Shown one piece after another: positions 54,441 to 63,543 of a stretch of DNA of 64,000 bases (positions within the stretch are counted from its first letter, which is position 1; the number at the start of each line of letters is the position of its first letter). A program made the position numbers and the translations under genes. This stretch comes from Pseudomonadota bacterium. Lineage in GTDB: Bacteria > Pseudomonadota > Gammaproteobacteria > Burkholderiales > Burkholderiaceae_B. The notes under the pieces are model-generated. The model was not told the DNA's origin. It saw nothing but the letters and a program-made list of their open reading frames with translations, and did no database searches. Where the stretch lies: assembly GCA_023440825.1 (NCBI GenBank), contig JAEXRL010000006.1, positions 1-64,000 on the forward strand. The letters are read 5' to 3'.

Positions 54441-55264
54441 TTAGCCCAGCGTAAGTGCTATGTTCCTGTCAGTACGTAGAACATACACCATTAAATCGTC
54501 TAGGCTGAACTTAGTGACACGTTTATTCACTAAGTCCGTAAGGGTAGAGTGACTAATGCCAAGCGCTTCCTCTGCTTCTGAGCTGTTCGCTATAACCCAA
54601 GAGTGAAGAGCCTCAATAAGCTGAAGCTTGATTTCTGTTAGACGGTCCCACTTAACGTCATCCCAGGTTGCATAGCGTAGGGGCTCACATGAGCGCATCG
54701 CTGTTTCTAGCATGAGGCAGACGAAAGGGAAGACATGAGGATTGGGGTATTTCAGTAGACTTTTTGAAATACGTCGCCATTCAGCATTCGTTAGAACACG
54801 ATTTCTTTTGTTATCAACCGTGGGGGCTCTCGTTGCGCTGACTGGGTTGCTGAGAGGGTGGGACCAATACAGTGTCTTTTGGGTAAAAGTGAAGAGTCGA
54901 CGTAATTCGGCGCGCTCATTAGCGATATTGGCAGCGCTAGAACCTTCTTGCATCATGGCGTCGATAAGTTCTTGAACTAACCAAGGTGTAATATCTGCGA
55001 TAGGTGTGACAGCGAGCTTCTTGCGAATTGCGTCTGACTTAGCGCTGTTTTTCGCTTGAGATTGCCTGTGGTCTTTAAGGCTGTTTGGGATGCATCGCTG
55101 TGGTTCAGAAGCAAAGCTTACATGCCAGTATGTTTTGTTTGAGCTATTTGTATTCTCAACCGGTGTGAGATGTGCTGAGGGCAGGTTGGCTGCTCTTAAG
55201 TAGCGGTTAATCCTGTTTGCGTCTTGCCAGGCACCCTTAAGCCTTCTTTATAGGGCTTAGCCAT
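54441..55264 (-). pseudogene. Decayed tyrosine integrase fused to a HigA2-like HTH end
   Basis: An apparent integrase start (MAKPYKEG, ATG at 55264, GAGGTG upstream) runs out of frame almost at once. The other frame is open from 55247 and resumes as LKGAWQDANRINRYLRAANLP, the core-binding domain, suggesting an internal deletion of the N-terminal part. It continues through the catalytic-domain start (RVLTNAEWRRISKSL, ETAMRSCEPLRYATWDDV) to about 54641. There it changes to LTEIKLQLIEALHSW ... FSLDDLMVYVLR, the HTH_37/HigA2-type antitoxin domain. The catalytic His/Arg/Tyr region is missing. The last ATG-started frame is 54956-54441 (171 residues). No integrase activity is expected; a stable fusion protein is possible but unlikely. 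Confidence 0.8.
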
Positions 55265-55444
55265 GACACACCTCGGTGGCGAGGTGGTGAGCGAAAGGGG
55301 TATATCGTTTTTGTTGCATAGCAACTCCGAAAAGGAGGAGTTGCGGTATAGGCAAAATAGCACCAAAACTTGCTGGAGATTTCTCTGTTAACCACCAACA
55401 AAGGGGGTTAAACCGTAAGCCTCCGAAACGCATAGTCAAAAAGG

Positions 55445-55465
55445 CTGCCAGAAATCTGCCAGAAA
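55445..55465. repeat. Right CTGCCAGA double repeat (possible integrase arm site)
   Basis: Twenty of 21 bases match 52387-52407 in the same orientation. It lies 8 bp inside the right attachment repeat. Confidence 0.45.
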
Positions 55466-55495
55466 AAACAAAAAGCCCAGTCGTTTGACTGGGCT
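55462..55495 (-). terminator. tRNA-Phe intrinsic terminator
   Basis: On the minus strand a 9-bp stem AGCCCAGTC/GACTGGGCT with an AAAC loop (55474-55495) is followed by TTTTGTTTTTT. It lies 16 nt past the tRNA-Phe CCA end. The U-run is island sequence, supplied by the element. Confidence 0.85.
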
Positions 55496-55511
55496 AAGTG
55501 TTTGATATCTT

Positions 55512-55587
<76 letters not shown>

Positions 55588-55615
55588 ACGCTGTTTTGCG
55601 CTTGGCAAAGAAAGA

Positions 55616-55644
55616 ACTATAACACGATTTTTGGAATGTGTGTA
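55616..55644 (-). promoter_or_regulatory. Candidate tRNA-Phe promoter
   Basis: On the minus strand a TATAGT -10 box (55616-55621) is 17 nt from a weak TACACA -35 (55639-55644). The -10 box ends 28 nt before the tRNA 5' end, which fits a short leader. Confidence 0.4.
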
Positions 55645-55829
55645 CATAACAACAAGTTTTTTTGTTTTACATGCTTAGGCAATGTAAGTTTGTTAGTTAT
55701 GTCCGCAAATCGAGAAATTTATCAGAGCACGGATTATAATCAGAAAAATGGATTTCTTGCGCACGTCTTAAACGTGTCGTTGTTTGGCTGAAACAGTTTG
55801 GCTAATTTTTTGCGAGTATGTGAACGTTC

Positions 55830-57104
55830 ATGTCAGTTGATGTGCTTACCTTCGGTTTGAATCATGAGTCTGCCCCGGTATCGGTGCGGGAACGTGTGGC
55901 ATTCCCGATGGACGTGCTCAAGCCTGCATTGGAAGGTTTACGTCAGGCTTTTGGCAGTGGTGTGCGGGAAGCCGCTATTTTGTCGACCTGTAATCGAACT
56001 GAAATATATTGTGCAGCTGAGCCTGCTGTAGCCAGTCGTTTGCCGGACTGGATGGCCGACTACAACAAGCTTGAATCCGTTGATTTAGTGCCTCATCTGT
56101 ATCGCTATGATCACAATGCGGCAGTACGGCATGCTTTTCGTGTGGCCAGTGGCTTAGATTCCATGGTGCTGGGCGAACCCCAGATTTTGGGCCAAATGAA
56201 AGATGCAGTGCGCGTAGCCGGTGAGGCCGGCTCGCTGGGGACTTTGCTGCATCAGTTGTTTCAGCGTACTTTTTCAGTGGCCAAGGAAGTGCGTACGCAA
56301 ACCGCTATTGGCGCGCATTCTGTGTCCATGGCGGCGGCGGCCGTGAAGCTGGCCGAGCGGATTTTTGGTGATCTGTCGCAAACCAAGGTGCTGTTTATCG
56401 GTGCGGGCGAGATGATAGAGCTCTGTGCGACGCACTTTGCGGCTGCAAATCCTGGCAGCATTATGGTGGCTAATCGTACGCGCGAGCGGGCAGAAGTGTT
56501 GGCAGACCGTTTTATGGCCGATACCATGCGCTTGGCAGATCTTAGCGAGCGCCTATCTGAGTTTGACATCGTGGTGTCCTGTACGGCCTCATCTTTGCCC
56601 ATTTTGGGTTTGGGTATGGTGGAGCGTGCTGTGCGGGCACGTCGTCATCGTCCAGTGGTAATGGTTGATCTGGCGGTGCCGCGCGATATAGAGTCTGAAA
56701 TTGGGCGTCTTGACGATGTGTATTTGTACACCGTCGATGACCTTGGGCATTTAGTGCAGCGTGGGTCTGATGCCCGGCGTGCAGCAGTAGTGCAGGCCGA
56801 AGCTATTATTGACACTCAGGTGCAAAGCTATATGCACTGGCTACAAAATCGGGCCATTGTGCCTGCTATTGTGGACTTGCAGCATACTGCCGAGCAAATT
56901 CGTCAACATGAGCTGGATCGTGCGCGACGCTTATTAGCGCGTGGTGATGATCCCGAGCAAGTGTTGGAGCTGTTGGCTCATGGCTTGACCCAAAAGTATT
57001 TGCATGGCCCCATGTCCGAGCTCAATCGTAGTGCTGGGACCGAGCGAGAGCAATTACTCGATTTGTTGCCACGTTTGCTTCCTTCTACCAGCCGTCGTCG
57101 TTAG
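55830..57104 (+). CDS. hemA: Glutamyl-tRNA reductase
   Basis: The 424-residue enzyme reduces Glu-tRNA to glutamate-1-semialdehyde, the first step of C5 haem synthesis. The catalytic cysteine lies in ILSTCNRTEIYC (about residue 54). The GLDSMVLGEPQILGQMK segment, the NADPH motif VLFIGAGEMIELCATHFA (about 190) and a C-terminal dimerisation helix are present. It starts the hemA-prfA-prmC-grxD-ubiX string, the usual beta-proteobacterial order. Confidence 0.96.
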   Translation: MSVDVLTFGLNHESAPVSVRERVAFPMDVLKPALEGLRQAFGSGVREAAILSTCNRTEIYCAAEPAVASRLPDWMADYNKLESVDLVPHLYRYDHNAAVRHAFRVASGLDSMVLGEPQILGQMKDAVRVAGEAGSLGTLLHQLFQRTFSVAKEVRTQTAIGAHSVSMAAAAVKLAERIFGDLSQTKVLFIGAGEMIELCATHFAAANPGSIMVANRTRERAEVLADRFMADTMRLADLSERLSEFDIVVSCTASSLPILGLGMVERAVRARRHRPVVMVDLAVPRDIESEIGRLDDVYLYTVDDLGHLVQRGSDARRAAVVQAEAIIDTQVQSYMHWLQNRAIVPAIVDLQHTAEQIRQHELDRARRLLARGDDPEQVLELLAHGLTQKYLHGPMSELNRSAGTEREQLLDLLPRLLPSTSRRR

Positions 57105-57183
57105 CGGCGCTGTCTCACCTCGATCATCTTCGCGCTGTCTTTGACCGCGCCCGCCTTGTTTCCTTTTTGATTCTGTTCTGTTT

Positions 57184-58263
57184 ATGAAAGACTCCATGCG
57201 CAGTCGGCTAGAGCAACTGGCTCGCCGAATGATAGAAGTAGATGCCTTGTTATCTGAGCCCGAAATTGCTTCAGATATGGATAGTTTCCGTAAGCTCTCG
57301 CGTGAGCGTTCCGAGCTTGAGCCTGTGGTCACGGCGTTTCAGGCATACGAAGCAGCCGAGCAGGACTTGCAAGCAGCCCAGGAAATGTTGAGCGATCCTG
57401 AGCTCAAGGAAATGGGTGAGGAAGAGTACAAGTTGGGCAAAGAGCGTATACAAGTATTGGAAGACGAGTTGCAAATATTGTTATTGCCTCGAGACCCAGA
57501 TGATACGCGGAACGTTTTTATTGAAATTCGTGCCGGAGCAGGCGGGGATGAAAGCGCCTTATTTGCAGGCGATTTGCTGCGTATGTACTCCCGATACGCG
57601 GAAAATAATGGTTGGCGCACTGAATTAATTTCAGCGCATGATGCGGATCTGGGTGGCTACAAAGAAGTGGTGATTCGTATTGAGGGCGAAGACGTGTACG
57701 GACGACTGAAGTTTGAGTCGGGAGCGCATCGGGTGCAGCGTGTGCCGGAAACTGAGTCTCAGGGACGTATCCACACGTCTACGTGTACGGTAGCTGTCTT
57801 GCCCGAGGCCGATGGTTTAAGTGAGATTACGATTAATCCTGCGGATTTGCGGGTGGACACCTTTAGAGCTAGCGGTGCTGGCGGGCAGCACGTGAACAAA
57901 ACAGATTCTGCAGTACGCCTGACTCACTTGCCAACAGGTCTGGTAGTAGAGTGTCAGGATGATCGCTCTCAGCACCGTAACCGGGATAAGGCCATGCAGG
58001 TTTTGGCGGCTCGCTTGAAGGATATGCAGCAACGTGAGCAAGCAGATAAGGAAGCTGCCCAGCGTAAAAGCTTGGTAGGTACCGGCGATCGTTCCGAGCG
58101 TATCCGCACCTATAACTTTCCCCAAGTGCGTATGACCGATCACCGCATCAACCTGACTTTGTATAAGCTGGCCGACATTATGGATGGCTCTCTGGAAGAG
58201 CTAACCAATGCCTTATTAGCTGAGCATCAAGCGGAGCTGCTTGCCTCCTTGGCGGATGCCTGA
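57184..58263 (+). CDS. prfA: Peptide chain release factor 1
   Basis: The 359-residue RF1 ends translation at UAA and UAG. The GGQ motif is intact in ASGAGGQHVNKTDSAVRLTH (about 230), with the nearby substrate for PrmC methylation. The stop-codon recognition region and the C-terminal RIRTYNFPQVRMTDHRINL are typical of RF1. Its TGA overlaps the prmC start (TGATG). It follows hemA by 79 nt. Confidence 0.96.
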   Translation: MKDSMRSRLEQLARRMIEVDALLSEPEIASDMDSFRKLSRERSELEPVVTAFQAYEAAEQDLQAAQEMLSDPELKEMGEEEYKLGKERIQVLEDELQILLLPRDPDDTRNVFIEIRAGAGGDESALFAGDLLRMYSRYAENNGWRTELISAHDADLGGYKEVVIRIEGEDVYGRLKFESGAHRVQRVPETESQGRIHTSTCTVAVLPEADGLSEITINPADLRVDTFRASGAGGQHVNKTDSAVRLTHLPTGLVVECQDDRSQHRNRDKAMQVLAARLKDMQQREQADKEAAQRKSLVGTGDRSERIRTYNFPQVRMTDHRINLTLYKLADIMDGSLEELTNALLAEHQAELLASLADA

Positions 58264-59084
58264 TGCAATCGATACGCGATGGAATGCGGCGTAGCCCTTT
58301 GCCACGACTGGAGCAGTACATGCTCTGGGAGCAAGTGCTGCAAGTAGACAGAGTATGGTTAATTGCCCACGATACCGATGTGCTTGAGCCTGAGCAGGTG
58401 GCGGCTTATCTTGCGCTAGAGCAACGTCGTCAGCAAGGCGAGCCTATGGCTTACTTAATTGGGCAGCGGGAATTTATGGGACATATGTTTCAGGTGAGTC
58501 CCGCCGTATTAATCCCCAGGCCCGATACGGAAGTTTTAGTGCAGACGGCCTTGCAGTTGATACAAAATGTTCCTGAACCACGTATTCTGGACTTGGGTAC
58601 AGGCAGTGGCGCTATTGCCATTTCTTTGGCTTTAGCTCGTCCTGATGCGCAGGTTTATGCAAGCGATGTAAGTGCCGAGGCCCTGCAGGTGGCGCAATCA
58701 AATGCCCAGCGCTTATGCGGGAAAGTCGAGTTTTGTGCAGGGAATTGGTACGATGCCATAGTGGGTCACGCTGCATTTGATCTGATCGTTTCCAATCCGC
58801 CTTATATTGCGGCCGACGATCATCATTTGGTGCAGGGCGATATACGATTCGAGCCACGTGGTGCTTTGACTGATGAAGCCGATGGCTTGAGTGATTTGCG
58901 TGTCATAATTACACAGGCGGCCGATTATTTACGCGATTCCGCCTGGCTGTTGCTAGAGCATGGTTGGGATCAAGCGCTGGCTGTGCAGGATTTATTACGG
59001 CAGGCTAATTATCTAACTATTCACACTTATCAGGACCTGGCCGGTATGGACAGAGTTACTGGTGGTCAAATTTCAACTTCCTAG
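58263..59084 (+). CDS. prmC: Release factor glutamine methyltransferase
   Basis: The 273-residue PrmC (HemK) methylates the glutamine of the GGQ motif in RF1/RF2. The SAM loop is ILDLGTGSGAIAISLAL (about 102-118) and the catalytic motif is VSNPPYIAADD (about 178). The N-terminal helical domain is present. The start overlaps the prfA stop by one base, so its substrate and enzyme are co-translated. Confidence 0.95.
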   Translation: MQSIRDGMRRSPLPRLEQYMLWEQVLQVDRVWLIAHDTDVLEPEQVAAYLALEQRRQQGEPMAYLIGQREFMGHMFQVSPAVLIPRPDTEVLVQTALQLIQNVPEPRILDLGTGSGAIAISLALARPDAQVYASDVSAEALQVAQSNAQRLCGKVEFCAGNWYDAIVGHAAFDLIVSNPPYIAADDHHLVQGDIRFEPRGALTDEADGLSDLRVIITQAADYLRDSAWLLLEHGWDQALAVQDLLRQANYLTIHTYQDLAGMDRVTGGQISTS

Positions 59085-59097
59085 ATACGAGTGCATC

Positions 59098-59424
59098 ATG
59101 AGCGACGTTCAAGACTTCATCCGTGAGACGGTTACCGATAATACGGTAGTGCTATTTATGAAAGGTACGGCCCAAGTACCTCAGTGCGGTTTTTCTGCAC
59201 GTGTTATTCAAATCCTGCGTGCGGTGGGCTTGCAGCAAGTTGTCACCGTCAACGTGCTGGACGACGACGAAGTACGTCAGGGCATTAAAGACTTCTCTAA
59301 CTGGCCTACCATTCCTCAGTTATATGTGAAGGGCGAGTTTCTGGGAGGCTCGGACATCGCTACGGAAATGTACGAAAACGGCGAACTGGAAACCCTGTTG
59401 CGCGAGGTTGGGGCAATCGAGTGA
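59098..59424 (+). CDS. grxD: Monothiol glutaredoxin (Grx4 type)
   Basis: The 108-residue protein has the CGFS active site in PQCGFSARVIQIL (about 30) and the glutathione-binding WPTIPQLYVKGEFLGGSDI. Monothiol glutaredoxins bind a [2Fe-2S] cluster with glutathione and deliver it to targets. The start is ATG 59098 (MSDVQDFI); the frame continues 12 codons into prmC. It overlaps ubiX by 4 nt. Confidence 0.94.
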   Translation: MSDVQDFIRETVTDNTVVLFMKGTAQVPQCGFSARVIQILRAVGLQQVVTVNVLDDDEVRQGIKDFSNWPTIPQLYVKGEFLGGSDIATEMYENGELETLLREVGAIE

Positions 59425-60011
59425 GTGCTCCAAAGCGGCTGGTGATAGGCATGACCGGGGCCACCGGTGCGGTGTACACAGTGCGCATGCTGGAGCTATT
59501 GAGGCAACACACTGATATAGAAACGCATCTGGTGATATCGCCTGCGGGTGTACTGAATATCAAGTACGAGTTAGATCTGACGCGTCAGCATATTCAGGGA
59601 TTGGCCGATCATGTCCATAACTTTCGGGATGTGGGCTCGGCGTTAGCCAGTGGTAGTTTTCCTACTTTGGGTATGCTGGTTGTGCCCTGTTCCATGCGAA
59701 CCTTAGCCGCTGTCGCGCACGGTTTGTCGGATAATCTGATTACCCGTGCTGCCGACGTCACGCTTAAAGAAAGGCGGCGTTTACTCATGATGGTGCGAGA
59801 AACGCCGTTCAACTTAGCGCATTTGCGCAATATGACGGCAGTGACTGAAATGGGCGGTATTGTATTTCCGCCCATGCCAGCGTTTTATTTACGCCCACAG
59901 TCCATGCAGGACATGGTGGACCATACGGTGATGCGTGCGCTGGATATGTTTGATATCTCGGTTCCAGGCGAACGTTGGGACGGCAGTCAAACAGCAAACC
60001 TTAAGGTCTAA
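59421..60011 (+). CDS. ubiX: Flavin prenyltransferase UbiX
   Basis: The 196-residue enzyme makes prenylated FMN, the cofactor of the UbiD decarboxylase used in ubiquinone synthesis. Motifs are VIGMTGATGAVYTVRMLE at the N-terminus, LVVPCSMRTLAAVAHGLSDNLI and REVRETPFNL-type RETPFNLAHLRNM. It starts with GTG overlapping the grxD stop (GTGA) and ends in a 4-bp overlap with the convergent kinase-phosphatase gene. Confidence 0.93.
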   Translation: MSAPKRLVIGMTGATGAVYTVRMLELLRQHTDIETHLVISPAGVLNIKYELDLTRQHIQGLADHVHNFRDVGSALASGSFPTLGMLVVPCSMRTLAAVAHGLSDNLITRAADVTLKERRRLLMMVRETPFNLAHLRNMTAVTEMGGIVFPPMPAFYLRPQSMQDMVDHTVMRALDMFDISVPGERWDGSQTANLKV

Positions 60012-61780
60012 GGTCTAGCCTGTAGGTCGATCACAATAGCTGTAGCATTATCGGGTGCTCCGCCTTCTACTACTGCATGAATAATGGCTTGCGCTGTTTC
60101 TTGTGGGGTATGCGTGTTTTGATGCAGGGCATAGTAGTCCTTGCTTGTCAGGGTTTCTGCTATGCCATCGGAGCCCAAAACCAGAAATAGATCGTCCGTA
60201 TGTCTGGCTAACTGTACGATCTCTGCGTTGTGAGTGAGCACCTGAGCGTACTGTAATACACCTAAGGCGCGTGATAGAGCAATGCCGTTGTGTGGTTTGG
60301 TTTCGTCTAAAAATACGCGTACAGGCCCCCATGGCACCTCTTCACCACTATCCAGTATTTTGTTTTCCCTGCCTATATAAGCGCCTTGTTGCATAAGTCG
60401 CAGTGCTTCCATGGGCTCGTCTGGGTGATGCGCCAGTACGAGTGGAATAGCAGTGTAATAAGGGGCGCAGGCATGGCGTCTGAATAGCCAAGCAGGAGAG
60501 TCCCCGGCCCATGCTATATGCATATGAGTATCGTCCACTATTACGACGGTGGCCGTTGTGCCACATTGAATGGGTGGGTCCATACGACGTAAGCGCGCCT
60601 GTGTGCTAGAAAAAGCGTCTTGTATCAGTTCAGATATAGGCGTAGAGGGGTGTGTATTGAGTTGATGTGTGAGATACAGCGGCAAATACCAGGCCGCATA
60701 CTCGCTGCTGCGTGCCCCAAGCAAGCCATCAAAGACGGCGGCTATGTGCATGCCCTCATGAGAAATCAGGGTGGCGCAGTCTTCCATGCTCTGGCGCACT
60801 TTTCCCTGTGTGCGGGCGATACCCATGTTGGGGGAGACCTGAGCCATGGTAGTGGGCGTTTTGCTGACAAGCTGTTGTTCGGGGGCGGCACATAAAGACG
60901 TCAGTGTTTGGACTATATGTGCAAAGTCGGGGCGCGCATCAGGACTGTGAGCCCAGCATTGTTGTGCAAGCTGATGTAGCTTTGGGTCAGGGTGTTGCCA
61001 GACAGGGCGTCTGCTGTCATGTGTGACCTGAGTAATAAATGTCTGCTTATCGATTGAGCCCGGTAAGCCGGTCGCTACATTTGAGTAGGCGCGAGCTCTA
61101 TGGCTAATTTCGTATATCAAAATGCCAAATGCGTAAACATCCACTGCATGCATATAGGCTTGCTCTAGGAGCAGTTCTGGCGCTTGGTGAAACAAGGAGC
61201 CTACGGTAGTGTGGAAATAACTGTGTTGAGCTAGGTAGGCAGAGCGGTCAAAGTCGGCGATCTTGACGCGGGGTGCGCGATGGGTCTGTGTATGAGCCAG
61301 AGTGTCACATACCAATACGTTTTCTGCTTTAAGGTCCCGGTGCACAATATCTCTAGCATGTAACAGCTGCATGCCTAGAGCTATTTGCAGTAGGAGGTGA
61401 TAGGTATATTGCGAGCAATCCGGTGTGACTCCTGCTCTGGCTTGACGCATCAGATATTGGTCTAAGGAGCCTCCCTTGGCATGTTCTAGAACTTGGATAA
61501 TGTGCTCGTTAGCCACACTGAGTGCCGGCATACCCACCCAAGCAGGAAACGGTTCTTGCTGTTGAGCGAGCAAAGCATAAATACTGATTTCATTAAAACT
61601 AAGCTGGGCTTTCTCCCAGTGATTGAATTTGTAGATGACATCAGCGTGCTCGTCCTGACTGACTAACCACCCTTTGTTGGGTAATCGTCGCCCCTGAGCG
61701 GGAGGGCTGTTAAGCTGCAAGGGCATAGTCAGTAGCTTAGGGACGGTAGGCAGGCTTAAGGTAATAGAGGATTGAGGCAT
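60008..61780 (-). CDS. Protein kinase-PP2C phosphatase fusion, 590 aa
   Basis: Residues about 35-310 are a eukaryotic-like Ser/Thr kinase: ATP lysine in VIYKF (Lys51), catalytic loop HRDLKAENVL (about 147), magnesium motif DFD instead of DFG (about 177), then APELL and DVYAFGILIYEI. Residues about 325-590 are a PP2C phosphatase: metal residues in MEDCATL, FDGLLG (normally DGHGG), LGSDGIAE and DNATAIV. There are no membrane helices. Known bacterial bifunctional kinase/phosphatases have PP2C first; here the order is reversed. It follows an OFA-family antiporter gene by 15 nt, so they form an operon. Both activities look possible; the targets are unknown. It overlaps ubiX by 4 nt, tail to tail. 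Confidence 0.85.
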   Translation of the reverse strand: MPQSSITLSLPTVPKLLTMPLQLNSPPAQGRRLPNKGWLVSQDEHADVIYKFNHWEKAQLSFNEISIYALLAQQQEPFPAWVGMPALSVANEHIIQVLEHAKGGSLDQYLMRQARAGVTPDCSQYTYHLLLQIALGMQLLHARDIVHRDLKAENVLVCDTLAHTQTHRAPRVKIADFDRSAYLAQHSYFHTTVGSLFHQAPELLLEQAYMHAVDVYAFGILIYEISHRARAYSNVATGLPGSIDKQTFITQVTHDSRRPVWQHPDPKLHQLAQQCWAHSPDARPDFAHIVQTLTSLCAAPEQQLVSKTPTTMAQVSPNMGIARTQGKVRQSMEDCATLISHEGMHIAAVFDGLLGARSSEYAAWYLPLYLTHQLNTHPSTPISELIQDAFSSTQARLRRMDPPIQCGTTATVVIVDDTHMHIAWAGDSPAWLFRRHACAPYYTAIPLVLAHHPDEPMEALRLMQQGAYIGRENKILDSGEEVPWGPVRVFLDETKPHNGIALSRALGVLQYAQVLTHNAEIVQLARHTDDLFLVLGSDGIAETLTSKDYYALHQNTHTPQETAQAIIHAVVEGGAPDNATAIVIDLQARP

Positions 61781-61795
61781 ACTTAAGGGGCGACT

Positions 61796-63448
61796 TTATT
61801 GTAATAACATCAGGGTTTTTTCTGCTGTGAACCAGACTCCCCAGAGCAGGGGGATGCCTACCGCCGCCCAGGCTAGCAAGGCAGCCATGTCTAGACGACC
61901 TTTTCCAATGCCGGCACTAGAGGGTTCAGTGCTTGTGCTGGTGGAAGTGGTTTGCAGCTTAGCCAGTTCTTGCTCTGACATAAACCATTTGTTGTTTAAT
62001 GGGCGGACTAAGGCGTTGGCTAATAGCCCTAGGACGAGAAAGCCTGCCAAAATGTACATGGTGAAATCGTACACCTGGGCGCGCGGCACACCTGCTGAAA
62101 TTTGTGCTTCACGCAAGTAATTCACCACAACCGGTCCGAGTACGCCAGCGGTCGCCCAAGCTGTCAATAATCGTCCGTGAATGGCACCCACAAACTGGGT
62201 GCCGAAGATATCAGCAAGGTAAGCAGGCACCGTAGAGAAGCCGCCGCCATACATAGACAAAATGACGCAAAATACCGCGACAAATAGAGTCTGGCTACCC
62301 ATGTGCGCCAGTGTAGGGACTAGGGCATAAAGCACGATTCCCAGGGCAAAAAAGATAAAATAGGTGTTTTTGCGTCCCAGACGATCCGAGGCAGAAGCCC
62401 AGATTAAACGCCCCCCAATATTAAACAGGGATAATAAACCTGCGAAGCCAGCCGCAATCGCGGCGATTTCCAGTAGCTGTCCATTGTTCAGCTCGGTAAA
62501 TGAGAGTTCTGCTTGACCTAGCAGTTGCCCGGCAAAGATTTCTTGCAGCATGGGGGAGGCCATTCCTATTACCCCTATACCTGCTGATACATTCAGGCAT
62601 AGCACTAGCCAGATAAGCCAGAACTGTGGTGTTTTATGGGCGTCCCGCACATGTACATGACCTTGTGTGATCATGCTCTGCGATTGCTCTTGAGTGGCGG
62701 GTGCAATCCACCCCTCGGGCTGCCAGTTGTCAGGCGGTACGCGATAGCCCAAGGCACCACACACCATAAAAATAAAGTAAATGCCAGCCATCACAACGAA
62801 GCTTTGCCACACCCCGACCGAGGTGGGGGTAGCAAAGTGCTGCATGAGCAGGTCCGCTAAAGGAGCGCCGATCATGGCTCCGCCGCCAAATCCCATAATA
62901 GCCAGGCCGGTTGCCATGCCGCGACGATCAGGAAACCATTTAATTAGCGTGGAAACTGGTGAGATATAACCCAGTCCTAAACCTATGCCGCCAATAAAGC
63001 CTGAGCCTAGCCAAAGCATCCATAATTGGTGCAGCCAAATTCCTAGGGCGCTAAAAAGCATGCCTCCACACCAGCAAAAAGCGGCGACTAGACCAGCTTT
63101 GCGTGGTCCTGCTCGTTCTAGCCAGCCGCCCCAGATAGCAGCCGATGAACCCAGTAGTACAAAAAATAGGGTGTAAATCCACCCCAGATCTGAGATTCTC
63201 CAGTCGCACTGGGTGCTGAACAGGGCATTGAGCAGACTTTGGTCTGCGCATACGACTGAGCTATGAATGCCTATGGCTTGAGAAAGAGGGAGCCAGAAAA
63301 CGGAAAAACCATATGCCATGCCTATGCATAGGTGAATGGCTAGGGCGGCGGGGGGAACGAGCCAGCGATTGAAACCAGCTCTGGCTACAATGCGTTGACG
63401 GCTAAGAAATGGAGCGTGTGCTCCTGGATATAGGGATGTCTGATTCAC
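61796..63448 (-). CDS. OFA-family MFS antiporter
   Basis: The 550-residue major facilitator belongs to the oxalate/formate antiporter (OFA) family. Its recognised segments are MAYGFSVFWLPLSQAIG (first helix), GLGYISPVSTLIKWFPDRRG, LAIMGFGGGAMIGAPLADLL and GRLIWASASDRLGRKNTYF. Twelve helices plus a longer C-terminal tail with an extra helix are visible. It starts with GTG after GGAAGGAG. The kinase-PP2C gene is 15 nt downstream and an HPP gene is 95 nt upstream. The substrate is unknown; formate or oxalate is a family-based guess. Confidence 0.88.
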   Translation of the reverse strand: MNQTSLYPGAHAPFLSRQRIVARAGFNRWLVPPAALAIHLCIGMAYGFSVFWLPLSQAIGIHSSVVCADQSLLNALFSTQCDWRISDLGWIYTLFFVLLGSSAAIWGGWLERAGPRKAGLVAAFCWCGGMLFSALGIWLHQLWMLWLGSGFIGGIGLGLGYISPVSTLIKWFPDRRGMATGLAIMGFGGGAMIGAPLADLLMQHFATPTSVGVWQSFVVMAGIYFIFMVCGALGYRVPPDNWQPEGWIAPATQEQSQSMITQGHVHVRDAHKTPQFWLIWLVLCLNVSAGIGVIGMASPMLQEIFAGQLLGQAELSFTELNNGQLLEIAAIAAGFAGLLSLFNIGGRLIWASASDRLGRKNTYFIFFALGIVLYALVPTLAHMGSQTLFVAVFCVILSMYGGGFSTVPAYLADIFGTQFVGAIHGRLLTAWATAGVLGPVVVNYLREAQISAGVPRAQVYDFTMYILAGFLVLGLLANALVRPLNNKWFMSEQELAKLQTTSTSTSTEPSSAGIGKGRLDMAALLAWAAVGIPLLWGVWFTAEKTLMLLQ

Positions 63449-63543
63449 AGCTGCTTGTCTCCTTCCTTGTGCTAAGGGTGCTTAGCGCTGCAGGCGTTTG
63501 ATTCTGTGTCAGCGGCATTGTGCGCCGCGGCCACCTGCTTCGC

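Noticed and set aside
54441..54956. Simple functional phage integrase
   Set aside because: The frame lacks the catalytic His-x-x-Arg and Tyr and switches to an HTH antitoxin end at about 54641; the N-terminal part is deleted or out of frame.
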